Assembly (NCBI RefSeq): GCF_021538615.1
Contig: NZ_JAJHIZ010000003.1
Location: 1,736,001 to 1,800,000, forward strand
Length of the DNA stretch: 64,000 bases
Source of the DNA: Niabella agricola
GTDB lineage: Bacteria; Bacteroidota; Bacteroidia; Chitinophagales; Chitinophagaceae
Reading direction: 5' to 3'
This document shows, piece by piece, positions 1 through 9,011 of the stretch. The notes beneath the pieces are model-generated. The model searched no databases, was not told the DNA's origin, and worked only from the letters and a program-made list of their open reading frames with translations. The stretch's first letter is position 1; the number at the start of each line of letters is the position of its first letter. A program made the translations under genes and the position numbers.

Positions 1-1200
1 AAGAGAATATTTAATACCTGGGGAAGAGGACGAAATCCGAGTGCCTTGGAGTTTAAAAGTAAATTCGATAATATAAAGAAAAACATAGAGGAAATAATAT
101 CTTCAGCCAATGGCAATATCACCCAAATACTTCAAGAGCAATCTCCGCAAATTAAAAATTTCATATTCAATATACCGTTCAAAGATGTGACAGAATTCCT
201 TTCATCTCTGCCAATCTCAATAGATGACAGCATAGTAACCGATATAAGTAGGAAGGGATCAGGGATACAGGCTATAACGATGTTTTCTCTCTTAAGATAC
301 TTAGATAAATATAAGCCTACTAATAAAAACTCAAACGCCCAATATATATGGGCAATCGAAGAACCAGAAACCTTCTTACATCCAAAAGCCCAAAGAAATC
401 TATACAATGCGCTTCTAAACTATTCGTCTGATACACCAATATTGTTAACAACCCACAGTTATCACTTTTTGAATACGCGCGATACATCTTCAAATAATCT
501 TCTAGCAAAAGGCAAATTCCGAGATACGGTGTACACACAAACAACCTTATACCCACATGATTCTAATAATCAATGGAAGCCATTTATCAACATACTTGGC
601 GCATACACTCCAGATTTTATTCCAAGCGGTGGGTACGATAAGGTCTATTTGTTCCTTGAGGGCTCAATTGATATTAGATACGTAAACAAGGCCTTAACGT
701 TCTTTCCCAAATTAAAAGATTTCTTTTCTAAAAACATTGAAATGATCGATTCCAATGGTGACGAGATCAAAAAGAAAGCACAGGATGCAATAACTATATA
801 CAAACTGCGCTCCCTTGTTCTCGTTGATGGTGATGACAAGGGGCGTAACTATTTAGGGCATCTCATCAAAGCAGGGTATATAGAAAATGAAACAATTTTC
901 AGTATCACCAAAGAAGGAATATCAGACCCAACAATGGAGACTATAGTTGCAAAGGGAAAGGAAAGAGAATTTCAAAAGACCATGCCAAAGGATGCGATTA
1001 ACTATTGGAATCGTCCAAGACTTTTAACATTGTTCGACAATATCCCGGACAGTCCGCCGCCAGGATGGGATAAAAACAGTATTAAAATTAAATTCTGCAC
1101 ATATATGGAGAATCATGGTGAAATATCTGATTTTCAAGAACTTAAAACCATACTGGACAGACTTCATTCTAGCGCTCTAAAACTCAAATCAAGCCAGTAA
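1..1200 (+). CDS. OLD-like ATPase/TOPRIM nuclease, 5'-truncated by window start
   Basis: The frame is open from base 1 to the stop at 1198-1200, so this is the C-terminal part (about 399 codons) of a longer protein; a TTG at 46 is not a convincing start. The visible part has an ABC-type Walker B region (IEEPETFLHPKAQ) followed by an H-loop (LLTTHS), which is typical of OLD/RecF-like AAA ATPases. After it come a TOPRIM-like acidic LEG segment and a VDGDDKG (DxD) motif. Known relatives are DNA nucleases, several of them phage-defence proteins (OLD, GajA of Gabija, retron-linked ATPases). The N-terminal Walker A lies outside the window. The gene is AT-rich with many ATA codons, unlike its neighbours, which suggests transfer. 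It ends about 300 bases before tRNA-Arg. The family call is firm; a defence role is inferred. Confidence 0.75.
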   Translation, partial: KRIFNTWGRGRNPSALEFKSKFDNIKKNIEEIISSANGNITQILQEQSPQIKNFIFNIPFKDVTEFLSSLPISIDDSIVTDISRKGSGIQAITMFSLLRYLDKYKPTNKNSNAQYIWAIEEPETFLHPKAQRNLYNALLNYSSDTPILLTTHSYHFLNTRDTSSNNLLAKGKFRDTVYTQTTLYPHDSNNQWKPFINILGAYTPDFIPSGGYDKVYLFLEGSIDIRYVNKALTFFPKLKDFFSKNIEMIDSNGDEIKKKAQDAITIYKLRSLVLVDGDDKGRNYLGHLIKAGYIENETIFSITKEGISDPTMETIVAKGKEREFQKTMPKDAINYWNRPRLLTLFDNIPDSPPPGWDKNSIKIKFCTYMENHGEISDFQELKTILDRLHSSALKLKSSQ

Positions 1201-1496
1201 ATTAGAAAAGTTGGTGACAATTGAAAAAGAGCAGCTCATACAACTTTTCCTTTCAACAGTCCCAATAGTTTTTTTATTATTTTTGCATATCAAGTTCTTT
1301 CATTTCCTTTCAAATCGCAACAGCAAATCGAGGGGGCTTTTTCGGGGGCCTACTTTATTTTGAAGTGTTTTTTGATTGCCAAAATGTAATGTGTTGGTGC
1401 CTGATTAAGAAAAAAAACGGTGTTTACCCGATGAAATTATTTTTATCAACATATTGATACTGTTATTTTTGTTTCTTAATTTTGCGCCTCTGATCC

Positions 1497-1570
<74 letters not shown>

Positions 1571-1572
1571 CT

Positions 1573-1601
1573 AAAGTGTGTTTTACAACACACTTTTTTT
1601 T
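1573..1601 (+). terminator. Intrinsic terminator after tRNA-Arg
   Basis: An 8-bp perfect stem, AGTGTGTT (1575-1582) with AACACACT (1587-1594), a TTAC loop and a run of seven T follow the tRNA directly. Confidence 0.85.
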
Positions 1602-1675
1602 ATGCTGCTATGGCATGTCTAAATCACCCCTTAAGAATGTCCGATTTACACTGCTTTTAAGCAAAAGTCAGACAG

Positions 1676-1683
1676 TACCTTTG
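1676..1683 (+). promoter_or_regulatory. Candidate -7 promoter element for the GNAT gene
   Basis: TACCTTTG fits the Bacteroidota -7 consensus TAnnTTTG and lies 47 bases before the ATG at 1731. No TTTG is present at the expected -33 spacing, so the call is weak. Confidence 0.3.
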
Positions 1684-1730
1684 ATAAACATTGCGCAAGA
1701 GCAACATTGGTTTATATTAAATGAAGCCTT

Positions 1731-2306
1731 ATGACAATAAAAATCGCTCAGCCATCAGAAGAAGCCGGTGCCATTGCGGTATTGACATTAGCATTTAGCG
1801 TTGACCCCATGGTTCGCTGGTCGCTCCCAAACTCTAAGAAATATCTTGCTGCGTTCCCTTTGATAGCGAAGGCTTTCGGCGGCAACGCATTTGAGGGAGG
1901 AACAGCCTACATGGGCGATAACTTCGCAGGCGTTGCCCTGTGGCTACCGCCTGGCGCCGGATCTGATGAAGAGTCGTTGGTGCGGCTGTTTGACGAAAAT
2001 GTGAGCAATGATGTAAAAAAGGATTTACCGGGGATCTTTGAGCAGATGGAAAAATTTCGTCCGGCTGAGCCTCACTGGTATTTACCGATGATTGGCGTTG
2101 ATCCGGCTTATCAGAATACCGGAGTGGGCTCAGCTTTGATGAAGGAAGCACTTAAAGTCGTTGACAAGGATGGATCAATCGCGTATCTCGAATCATCAAA
2201 CCCCAGGAATATTTCACTATACGAACGCCATGGGTTTGAAGTGATTGGGGAAATTCGGTCCGGCAGCTCGCCGATTCTGCATCCTATGTTGCGAAAAGCA
2301 CGATAA
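1731..2306 (+). CDS. GNAT-family N-acetyltransferase
   Basis: This 191-residue protein has the single-domain GNAT size. Acetyl-CoA motif A is seen at about 118-137 with the pyrophosphate-binding Q128-x-x-G131-x-G133, after a typical beta-4 strand (YLPMIGVDP). Motif B (NPRNISLYERHGFEV) lies near 157-171. It should transfer an acetyl group from acetyl-CoA to an amine in the cytoplasm. The acceptor cannot be read from sequence; the layout recalls puromycin-type and small-molecule acetyltransferases. The next gene is a drug-efflux pump in the same direction 138 bases downstream, so a shared detoxification role is possible but unproven. Confidence 0.85.
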   Translation: MTIKIAQPSEEAGAIAVLTLAFSVDPMVRWSLPNSKKYLAAFPLIAKAFGGNAFEGGTAYMGDNFAGVALWLPPGAGSDEESLVRLFDENVSNDVKKDLPGIFEQMEKFRPAEPHWYLPMIGVDPAYQNTGVGSALMKEALKVVDKDGSIAYLESSNPRNISLYERHGFEVIGEIRSGSSPILHPMLRKAR

Positions 2307-2444
2307 ATAAATCGATGATAACGCCGAGTTGCATACAACCCGATAAACAACTTACCCGCATAACGGGCAAAAATGCAGATGTACAACTTTTAAAGATAGG
2401 AATAGTATCCCCTGGTTGAACAGGATTTCAAATGCCCAATTCTT

Positions 2445-3650
2445 ATGAAAATGAAACAAGGTGAATTGATCGCTCTTTCGGCTTCGGCAATGATGCTCAC
2501 GGCTTTGGGGATTGATATCATGCTTCCTGCATTCGCCGAATTGCGCAAGGACTACGGGCTTGATCAAAAGTCACCCGAAACTGCCAAAATCATTTCGTTC
2601 TTTTTCCTGGGCCAGATCGCTCAAATTATATTTGGAACGCTGTCTGATCGTTTTGGACGGCTGCCTATTCTTCGGATCGGCTTTCCGCTTTACATACTTG
2701 GAGGGATTGCCGCTGCATTTGCTCCCAACCTCGTATTTATGCTTGGAGCGCGCTTTATTGCCGGAGTAGGCGCTTCAGCGGTTTTTATGACCACTATTGC
2801 CAGTGTACGGGACCGTTTTTGCGGTAATGAAATGGCGCGCATCATGTCTCTTATTTTTACTGTTTTTCTATTTACACCGGTTATTGCTCCTTTTTTGGGA
2901 TCGGCCATTTTGCATATTGCTTCGTGGCAGGCAGTTTTCTTAGCGCCTCCCTTGTTCGGCTTTGTCGTTTTTCTATGGTCGCTACGCCTGGATGAATCTT
3001 TACCAAAGAACAAAAGGACATCCCTCCATTTCACCAGCATTAGCAAATCGATGGGAACCGTTCTACACAACCGGACGTTTCTTCGATACACCGGTATCAC
3101 TACTCTGCTTTTTACAGCACTCAGTTCTTATGTAGCCAGCTCGGAACATATCATTGGCGGAATTTATGGTAAGCCTTCTTGGTTTCCATGGATTTTTGGT
3201 GGCATGGGTTTGTTTATGACTTTATCAACGTTTACAAACGCACACTTATCAGCAAAATACGGGGCTCACCGAACGATAAAATCGCTTCTTATTATCTATA
3301 CGCTGATAGCAGCAGGATTACTGTTGGGTTCAATAAGCTTCGGAGATCCGCCAAATATGCTCCTGTTTTTTATTGCAGTAACATTGATAATGGCAATTAC
3401 CCTGGCTGTAGAGCCCAATAGCTGCGCACTTGCGCTGGAGCCTTTGGGCAGTACTGCAGGAACGGCCTCTTCCCTGTACGGAACAACATCCTTTTCAATT
3501 GGAGCAGCGTTGGGTTCAATAATCAGCAACCTGATGGCTAGCAGTGTTTTTCCCCTGGTGCTGGGCTATCTGGTTATCGGAACCTGCGGGCTGCTTCTTG
3601 CTTTCAATGACCGTCGCTGCCCCAACAATAGCCCTTTTGAATCGGCTTAA
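2445..3650 (+). CDS. MFS multidrug transporter, Bcr/CflA type
   Basis: This 401-residue protein has about twelve hydrophobic segments. The MFS A-motif is in the loop after helix 2 (GTLSDRFGRLPILRIG, near 66-81), and helix 1 carries a helix-1 acid (ALGIDIMLPAF) characteristic of the DHA1 Bcr/CflA group. Members expel drugs such as bicyclomycin or chloramphenicol, or cysteine, by proton antiport across the inner membrane. The start at 2445 gives MKMKQG; the ATG two codons later is equally possible. It follows the GNAT gene on the same strand. The substrate is unknown. The gene faces the minus-strand radical SAM gene, and the 190 bases between their ends hold no clear terminator. Confidence 0.85.
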   Translation: MKMKQGELIALSASAMMLTALGIDIMLPAFAELRKDYGLDQKSPETAKIISFFFLGQIAQIIFGTLSDRFGRLPILRIGFPLYILGGIAAAFAPNLVFMLGARFIAGVGASAVFMTTIASVRDRFCGNEMARIMSLIFTVFLFTPVIAPFLGSAILHIASWQAVFLAPPLFGFVVFLWSLRLDESLPKNKRTSLHFTSISKSMGTVLHNRTFLRYTGITTLLFTALSSYVASSEHIIGGIYGKPSWFPWIFGGMGLFMTLSTFTNAHLSAKYGAHRTIKSLLIIYTLIAAGLLLGSISFGDPPNMLLFFIAVTLIMAITLAVEPNSCALALEPLGSTAGTASSLYGTTSFSIGAALGSIISNLMASSVFPLVLGYLVIGTCGLLLAFNDRRCPNNSPFESA

Positions 3651-3843
3651 CAACAGTCCAATCGTCCAAAAAAAAGCTCGAAAAATTGCTGCGGGAAATT
3701 TACTTTTATGAACCTTGGTAAACAGCAAGGCGCTGTAGCTCATTTTGAAACACCTTAAATTGCATTCGCGGTTCAATTTTCTCCATGTTCATGATACCAG
3801 TTTTATACACATCCTTAAGCCGTAAATCAATGTCGGCTTTCGG

Positions 3844-4770
3844 TTAATTTATTAGCAACCTACTCTGAAGCTCGTATTTCCGGCACATTGCTTCCATTTT
3901 TTCTACAAAGGCCTTGCGATAGTACAGCGGCATCTGCGACCCATATTGAAAAAACTGCCGGTATTTTACCAGCAAATGCGGATACTGCTTTTCTACGGCA
4001 CGGAGCACCAGGGTTTTACTATCGGAAGGGTCCGAGCCAAATAAGGTCAGTGTTGATGGAAGCAGGTAATTAGCGCCAACCACTTTAAAAGTTTGAAACA
4101 GCTGCTCCAGTTGTACAGCCGTATCCGTTATAAATGGCAGTAAGGGCATCAGGCTAACGCCACTGAAAAGTCCTTTCTCAAGCGCCAGCGCCAAAGCATT
4201 TATACGTTTTGAGGGGGGTGTGGCTCCCGGCTCAAAAATGTGGGCAATCCGATCTTCAATAGTGGAAAAGGAAAACGTAACCAATGCCTTGTGATTTATT
4301 CTGCCGTCCAGGTCCTCCGGGAGTATACCCTCCCGGTCAATGGCCTGAAGCAGATCGAAGTCTCTGCTGACGAGATCCGATTTGGTAATTACGTGAACCG
4401 GAAAACGGTAATGCAGGATTACCTCCAGAAGCTGCCGGGTAAGGTGGGTTGTTTTTTCCAGCTGCAGGTACGGGTCGGTAGCCGACGACAATACGATAAA
4501 TCCATATTGCTTTTTGCGGGCCCTTGCAGCCAGCTGCCGCTCCAGCAGCGCCACCGCATTGCCTTTTATGCTCAGTTTTTCTTCCATGTTAACCCCGTAT
4601 TTACTGCCTCTGATATAACAATACAGGCAGTTGAATGAACATCCGCTATATGGATTGAGCGTATAATCATCCAGGAACCAGGGATCCCGGCGTTTTGTTT
4701 TATTGAGTATGGTTTTAGCAATGAAGGTGCGAGCCATTGTTACGGGTGCGCGTTTGTTATAATTACCCAC
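3844..4770 (-). CDS. Radical SAM protein, SPL-like (COG1533)
   Basis: This 308-residue protein carries the radical SAM cluster motif CxxxCxxC as C44-SFN-C48-LY-C51 within NPYSGCSFNCLYCY, the layout of the spore photoproduct lyase-like group widespread in non-sporulating bacteria. The cysteines should hold a [4Fe-4S] cluster that cleaves S-adenosylmethionine. An ATDPYLQLEK segment near residue 98 and ITKSDLV near 139 are also group hallmarks. The biological substrate of these stand-alone proteins is not established; DNA repair is only assumed from the spore enzyme. A methionine at residue 12 (MARTFIAK) is an alternative start. The next upstream gene is 53 bases away on the same strand, so co-transcription is possible. 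Confidence 0.85.
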   Translation of the reverse strand: MGNYNKRAPVTMARTFIAKTILNKTKRRDPWFLDDYTLNPYSGCSFNCLYCYIRGSKYGVNMEEKLSIKGNAVALLERQLAARARKKQYGFIVLSSATDPYLQLEKTTHLTRQLLEVILHYRFPVHVITKSDLVSRDFDLLQAIDREGILPEDLDGRINHKALVTFSFSTIEDRIAHIFEPGATPPSKRINALALALEKGLFSGVSLMPLLPFITDTAVQLEQLFQTFKVVGANYLLPSTLTLFGSDPSDSKTLVLRAVEKQYPHLLVKYRQFFQYGSQMPLYYRKAFVEKMEAMCRKYELQSRLLIN

Positions 4771-4823
4771 TCTTTATAAAATTATATCCTTTCAATCATA
4801 TGGCATAATATCTTTTAATTGAA

Positions 4824-5528
4824 CTACCGTACATCATAACCGGGCTGTTTGCGCTTCATTTTTTTGATGCGCTGTTTTAAAGCATTCAACCTCGCTTCAG
4901 GCAGCACCTGGTTGCTAAGCGCCTCCAGCTGCTGAAAAACAGCAGCAGCAGCGGTTTGCCGGATATTGCAAATCCAGGTATAAAGCTCCTCATCGTTTTG
5001 ATGCTCGATCATAAGCCCCAAAAAAAGCATATGATTTTTGGAGGGCGATTTTTTTATGGCCTCCGCGACGATCTGCTCCAGTTCAACATCGGTATATTTT
5101 AGCCATAGCAGAGGATTCAAAAGCTGCTCTTCCATATTCATATGCTGCAGGTTAAAGACCGCAAAACTGATATACGCCTGAAGCAGTACCGGCACACCGG
5201 ACGCACGCAGGGAACCGGTTGTAGCGTTTTCCATTTTCTTCATCAGTTCCTTTAAGTTTGAGCAAAGCATTTTATCTTCCAGATGCTGTTGCTCAAAAAA
5301 CAAAACCGACGACCGCGCTTCGGGTGGTAGCGATGGAAGGATGTAATGATCTTCCAGGATCGCGTGCTCCTCCAGCAGCTCTATTACCAGGTTGATATCA
5401 CGGCAGCATTGTTTCAATGAATATTCGCCGGTAAGATCCGCCTGTTGCAACCGGATTAATGTGCTGCACATAAGGCCCCGCAGCGCCTTATGTGCCCGGT
5501 TAAACAGGTTGAATCGCTGTTGTTCCAT
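4824..5528 (-). CDS. Hemerythrin-like (HHE) domain protein
   Basis: This 234-residue protein is predicted all-helical. Candidate di-iron ligands are H13, H55-x3-E59 with H61, a histidine in the QQHLED segment, and HxxxE in LQHMNMEEQLLNP near 126, in hemerythrin-like order. Family members bind O2, NO or iron, or act as redox sensors in the cytoplasm. The C-terminal third is lysine-rich and has no recognised domain. Its start lies inside the end of the upstream membrane-protein gene (29-base overlap), so translation is probably coupled. The AraC gene precedes both. The exact function is unknown. Confidence 0.75.
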   Translation of the reverse strand: MEQQRFNLFNRAHKALRGLMCSTLIRLQQADLTGEYSLKQCCRDINLVIELLEEHAILEDHYILPSLPPEARSSVLFFEQQHLEDKMLCSNLKELMKKMENATTGSLRASGVPVLLQAYISFAVFNLQHMNMEEQLLNPLLWLKYTDVELEQIVAEAIKKSPSKNHMLFLGLMIEHQNDEELYTWICNIRQTAAAAVFQQLEALSNQVLPEARLNALKQRIKKMKRKQPGYDVR

Positions 5529-6156
5529 ACGGTTTCATTGTTTTGTATATGTATAAGGCCATCCAGAAATAAGCACCGGACCAGATGGTGTTTGCCAAAA
5601 ACTGAATCAAAACGCCGGGTACTGGTATCAGCGCGAAACCCAAAAGTGCTATCCAGCCGGAAAGCGCAGGTAGCATCCTGCTTTTTTGTACCGCTATCGC
5701 CATACAGGAAAGCCCAACCAGTGTACTTACAAGCGACACGCCAAAAAACACACCCAACGCCCCCTTCATAGTTACGAAGGACATCGCTTGTGTTGCCCCG
5801 TTCAGAAATAAATGCCCGGCAGCAGGAAAGAGAAAATAGGCGACCGCAAATACGCCAATGCCCAACAGTTGGTGTGTAAGCGTAAACAACAACCCCACGA
5901 ACGCCCATTTTTCAGCTTTTGATTTTTGCAGGTACAGGTAAAGTCCAACCGTTCCAATCATTTCCAGCAACACGCCCAGGAACCCGCGTCCCGCCCACCA
6001 CATGTAAGCAGCCGATGTGGTCAATACAGCAAATTTCTCCGGTTCCCGGTCGGCTTTAAAAATTGCGTTCTCCTGGTCAATCAGGAGGTCGCCGAAGGCA
6101 AAAACAAGCCCTCCGATCCCCAAACAGCATAGGGATGCCACGATTCTTTTTTTCAT
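5500..6156 (-). CDS. Six-helix integral membrane protein, DUF4386-like
   Basis: This 218-residue protein has about six hydrophobic helices (near residues 7-25, 50-75, 85-110, 125-155, 165-185 and 190-208) and no soluble domain. The overall look resembles the DUF4386 family, but I recognise no diagnostic motif. It lies 16 bases after the AraC-type regulator and overlaps the hemerythrin gene by 29 bases, so the three form one transcription unit. No catalytic residues are evident. A sensor, a small-molecule carrier or a membrane partner of the hemerythrin protein are all possible. Confidence 0.7.
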   Translation of the reverse strand: MKKRIVASLCCLGIGGLVFAFGDLLIDQENAIFKADREPEKFAVLTTSAAYMWWAGRGFLGVLLEMIGTVGLYLYLQKSKAEKWAFVGLLFTLTHQLLGIGVFAVAYFLFPAAGHLFLNGATQAMSFVTMKGALGVFFGVSLVSTLVGLSCMAIAVQKSRMLPALSGWIALLGFALIPVPGVLIQFLANTIWSGAYFWMALYIYKTMKPYGTTAIQPV

Positions 6157-6172
6157 ATATCTATTTTGATGA

Positions 6173-7012
6173 TTACATTACAGGAAGATACCAGCGAATA
6201 AGCAGATGGTCTGGCTTGTCCGGATCCGGCATAGAATCAAATTTGAAGTAAGACACTCCGGGACGGTGCCGCAGCTTTGTTTGCCGGGCCAGTGTTGTAT
6301 TGACTTCTGCAGTTACGGCTTTATAATCCTGCACCCGGCTGCAGAAATTAAATTGAATATACGTTCCGCTCAGAACAGTTGTTTGCAGGTAGGGATCAAC
6401 CGGCAGGTTAAACCCTTTGGGAACGATGGCTGCATCGTACCGGCATGCGCGATTCCCTGTTACATGCGGACATTCATGCAAAACAGCATAGTGCTCAAAA
6501 TCTTCAGGGACCCTGTTAACAGACCGGATATAGGTCCGCACATCCCTCCAGATATTGTAAATGCTGTCATCGAAATAATTTCCCCTTGAAGCAAACACGC
6601 GGGCTGTTTGTGGCTGCACCCTGCTAACGGTCCCGCTGGTCGAAATATACCGGAAAGCCTGCAGCGGGCTGGCCTGCTGGTGTCGTTGGGATTTCCGGTA
6701 TTGCAGCGGCGATACCAGGTATAATTTGCGGAATGCCCTTCCAAAAGCACTGTCATCTTCGAAACCTACCAGGTACCGGATCTCGTTCAACGGCAACCGG
6801 GTCATCGCCAGAAAATAAGCCGCAGTATGCATCCGCTGGTTCTGAATATATTTTCCCAGACTGATACCCAATTCCGCACTCAGCTTTTTATGTAAATGAG
6901 AAGGTGAGTATCCCGTCACCGCAGCCAATTGCTCCAACGTAATTTTGTCGCCCAGGTGATTATTAATATATACCAGTACTTCGCTGATCATATGTTTCGT
7001 TTTGCACAGCAA
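6173..7012 (-). CDS. AraC-family regulator with GyrI-like effector domain
   Basis: This 279-residue protein has the AraC double helix-turn-helix at the N terminus (about 8-105), with helix KITLEQLAAVTGYSPSHLHK and the second-HTH signature GFEDDSAFGRAFRKLYLVSP. A C-terminal half (about 125-279) resembles the GyrI-like small-molecule-binding domain of Rob/BmrR-type regulators. This domain order fits activators that sense drugs or amphipathic compounds. A methionine at residue 8 is an alternative start. It heads the unit with the membrane protein and hemerythrin gene and probably regulates them. It also follows the gluconate permease by 82 bases on the same strand, so read-through from that operon is possible. 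Confidence 0.85.
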   Translation of the reverse strand: MLCKTKHMISEVLVYINNHLGDKITLEQLAAVTGYSPSHLHKKLSAELGISLGKYIQNQRMHTAAYFLAMTRLPLNEIRYLVGFEDDSAFGRAFRKLYLVSPLQYRKSQRHQQASPLQAFRYISTSGTVSRVQPQTARVFASRGNYFDDSIYNIWRDVRTYIRSVNRVPEDFEHYAVLHECPHVTGNRACRYDAAIVPKGFNLPVDPYLQTTVLSGTYIQFNFCSRVQDYKAVTAEVNTTLARQTKLRHRPGVSYFKFDSMPDPDKPDHLLIRWYLPVM

Positions 7013-7094
7013 AGCTACCAGATATCACCGGTAGAAATTATGCAGATCTTGTCGTCAACAAACAAATATTATGTGCGCCTTGAAATGCGGTCAC

Positions 7095-8414
7095 TCATAC
7101 CAGCAAATTGAGAAGAAGCACCCCGGCAAGTCCCGCAATTCCAATGATGGACTCCATTACCGTCCAGGTTTTAAACGTATCTCCAACGCTCAGTCCCAGG
7201 TATTCTTTAAACATCCAGAAGCCGGTATCGTTTACATGGGAACACATCAGACTTCCGGCTCCGATGGCCAATACCATCAGCTCCGGCTTAACATGCATTG
7301 AAGCAATCAGCGGCTGTACAATTCCCGCTGCTGTAAGCGCCGCCACAGTAGCGGATCCAACAGCAATGCGGATGAGGGTAGCTACCAGCCAGCCCAGGAA
7401 CAGAGGGGCCAGGGAGGTTTTCAGAAAAAAGAGCGTAATGGCATCCGCCGTCTTGCTTTGGATAAGGACTTCTTTTAAAGCTCCGCCCGCTGCAATCACC
7501 AGTACAATGGTGGCAATGGCATTCAGCGATCCGCCGGTGCGGTCCATCAGCAATTTAATAGAAACCCCACGAAACACGCCCAAAAAGAACAACGCACAGA
7601 CAACGGCAATCAGCATCGCCATGCCCGGGTCGCCCGCAAACTGCGCCAGCCGGGTGAACACACCGGCCTGCTGTTTGTCAAACGCAGCGGAGACCGCTGC
7701 AGCCGCCATTAATAACACGGGTATCAATGCCGTAAATAAACTGATGCCAAAACCGGGTAGAGTTGATGCTGCCGTTGCTTCGCTTCCGAATATACCGGCC
7801 GGCGGCATTGCCTTGATCTTTCGTATCCGTTCCGGGAAAAGTATACCAGCCAGCAAGAGGGTTGGCACTGCAATGCACAAACCGTACAGCAGGGTTTTAC
7901 CCATATCCGCCTTAAACAGGATCGCAATTGCTGACGGACCCGGATGTGGCGGCAAAAAGCCATGCGTAATGGAGAGCGGAGCAGCCATGGCAATGGCCAG
8001 GTATGTCAGAGGCAAGCCTGTTTGCCGGGCAACCACAAAAACCAGGGGAATTAACACGATAAATCCAGCACTATAGAACATTGCCAGTCCCACTGCAAAA
8101 CCGGTGACCGCAAGCGCCGCCTTTGCCCGTGCCGGTCCAAATACCCGCATCAATCCATTACAGATCTGCTGCGTGGCACCGGTTTCGGTTAGCAAGGCCC
8201 CCAGCAGCACCCCCATGCCTAAAATAAGAATCAGGGATCCGAGCGTATCGCCGATCCCTTTACTGATGGCTGTAATGACCTGTGGCGGGGCCATACCGTT
8301 TCCCAGCGCTATAAAAAGGGTTACCAGCGTCAGTGATATAAACGCATTGAGCTTTACAACGGTAATCAGCAGCAATAGCAAAACAATTCCGAGTGCGAGG
8401 ATCAACAGGGCCAT
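7095..8414 (-). CDS. gntT: Gluconate:H+ symporter, GntP family
   Basis: This 439-residue, very hydrophobic protein has 12 or more predicted helices and the GntP-family features: an N-terminal AFISLTLVTLFIALGNGM region, the ISHGFLPPHPGP-like segment (SITHGFLPPHPGP, near 157) and a C-terminal GAGSLMCSHVNDTGFW motif near 383. Members import gluconate or related sugar acids with protons across the inner membrane. It lies 49 bases after gluconokinase on the same strand, which supports gluconate as substrate. It is the last gene of the presumed operon starting at the ECF sigma gene. The symbol follows family use; the exact paralogue (gntT, gntU, gntP) cannot be told. Confidence 0.9.
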   Translation of the reverse strand: MALLILALGIVLLLLLITVVKLNAFISLTLVTLFIALGNGMAPPQVITAISKGIGDTLGSLILILGMGVLLGALLTETGATQQICNGLMRVFGPARAKAALAVTGFAVGLAMFYSAGFIVLIPLVFVVARQTGLPLTYLAIAMAAPLSITHGFLPPHPGPSAIAILFKADMGKTLLYGLCIAVPTLLLAGILFPERIRKIKAMPPAGIFGSEATAASTLPGFGISLFTALIPVLLMAAAAVSAAFDKQQAGVFTRLAQFAGDPGMAMLIAVVCALFFLGVFRGVSIKLLMDRTGGSLNAIATIVLVIAAGGALKEVLIQSKTADAITLFFLKTSLAPLFLGWLVATLIRIAVGSATVAALTAAGIVQPLIASMHVKPELMVLAIGAGSLMCSHVNDTGFWMFKEYLGLSVGDTFKTWTVMESIIGIAGLAGVLLLNLLV

Positions 8415-8463
8415 GGCAGGTATTTATATCTAAAATACAGTTATTAGGCGAATACACCATGAA

Positions 8464-9006
8464 TCAGGAAAATCCATGCTGCCTTAACACGGCAAGAATT
8501 TGTTCCAGTTCTTCCCGAAGATCTGTAATCGGTATTGCAATACAATCAGTCTCCTCCCCTGCAGGTTCCTCCAGCGTTTCGAACTGGCTTTTGAGTAATC
8601 CGGCCGGCATAAAATGCCCCTCTCGTTTTTCCAGTAGCGCATCTACCTGGTTCAAATTGCCTTTCAGGTACAGGAATAAAAGCGACAGACCATGCTGCCG
8701 CAACAGTTCCCGATATTTCCTTTTGAGCGCGGAGCAAGCTACAACCACAGAAATCCCTGCGGTATTCAGCGTATGCATTTCCTGGTTGATGCGTTGCAGC
8801 CATCCCCAGCGATCGGCATCCGTCAAAGGAATGCCGGCGTGCATTTTCGATATATTAGCAGGCGGATGCAGATCATCCCCATCCACAAAACGGCAACCAT
8901 ATTCCGCAGCAACCGCTTTTCCAACGGTGGTTTTACCGCTGCCGGATACGCCCATAATGACAATGCTGTTGCCCTTTTTATGAAACATACCCCAATTTAC
9001 GGTCAA
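8464..9006 (-). CDS. gntK: Gluconokinase (GntK type)
   Basis: This 180-residue P-loop kinase phosphorylates D-gluconate to 6-phosphogluconate with ATP. Walker A GVSGSGKTT lies at 19-27, and the GntK hallmark VDGDDLHPPANISKM begins near residue 40, followed by LTDADRWGWL. The length matches the family. The methionine at residue 7 could be the true start. It begins five bases after the stop of the TonB receptor gene, so the two are co-transcribed. The product feeds the Entner-Doudoroff or pentose phosphate route; the window also encodes a KDPG aldolase, though in a different operon. Confidence 0.93.
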   Translation of the reverse strand: MTVNWGMFHKKGNSIVIMGVSGSGKTTVGKAVAAEYGCRFVDGDDLHPPANISKMHAGIPLTDADRWGWLQRINQEMHTLNTAGISVVVACSALKRKYRELLRQHGLSLLFLYLKGNLNQVDALLEKREGHFMPAGLLKSQFETLEEPAGEETDCIAIPITDLREELEQILAVLRQHGFS

Positions 9007-9011
9007 TAAAG

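Noticed and set aside
1201..1496. Integrase or attachment site between the nuclease and tRNA-Arg
   Set aside because: No direct repeat of the tRNA 3' end and no recombinase frame is present in this stretch.
7108..8076. Long plus-strand frame opposite the gluconate permease
   Set aside because: It is the antisense shadow of a clear membrane-protein gene; its translation is serine/proline-rich without a pattern.
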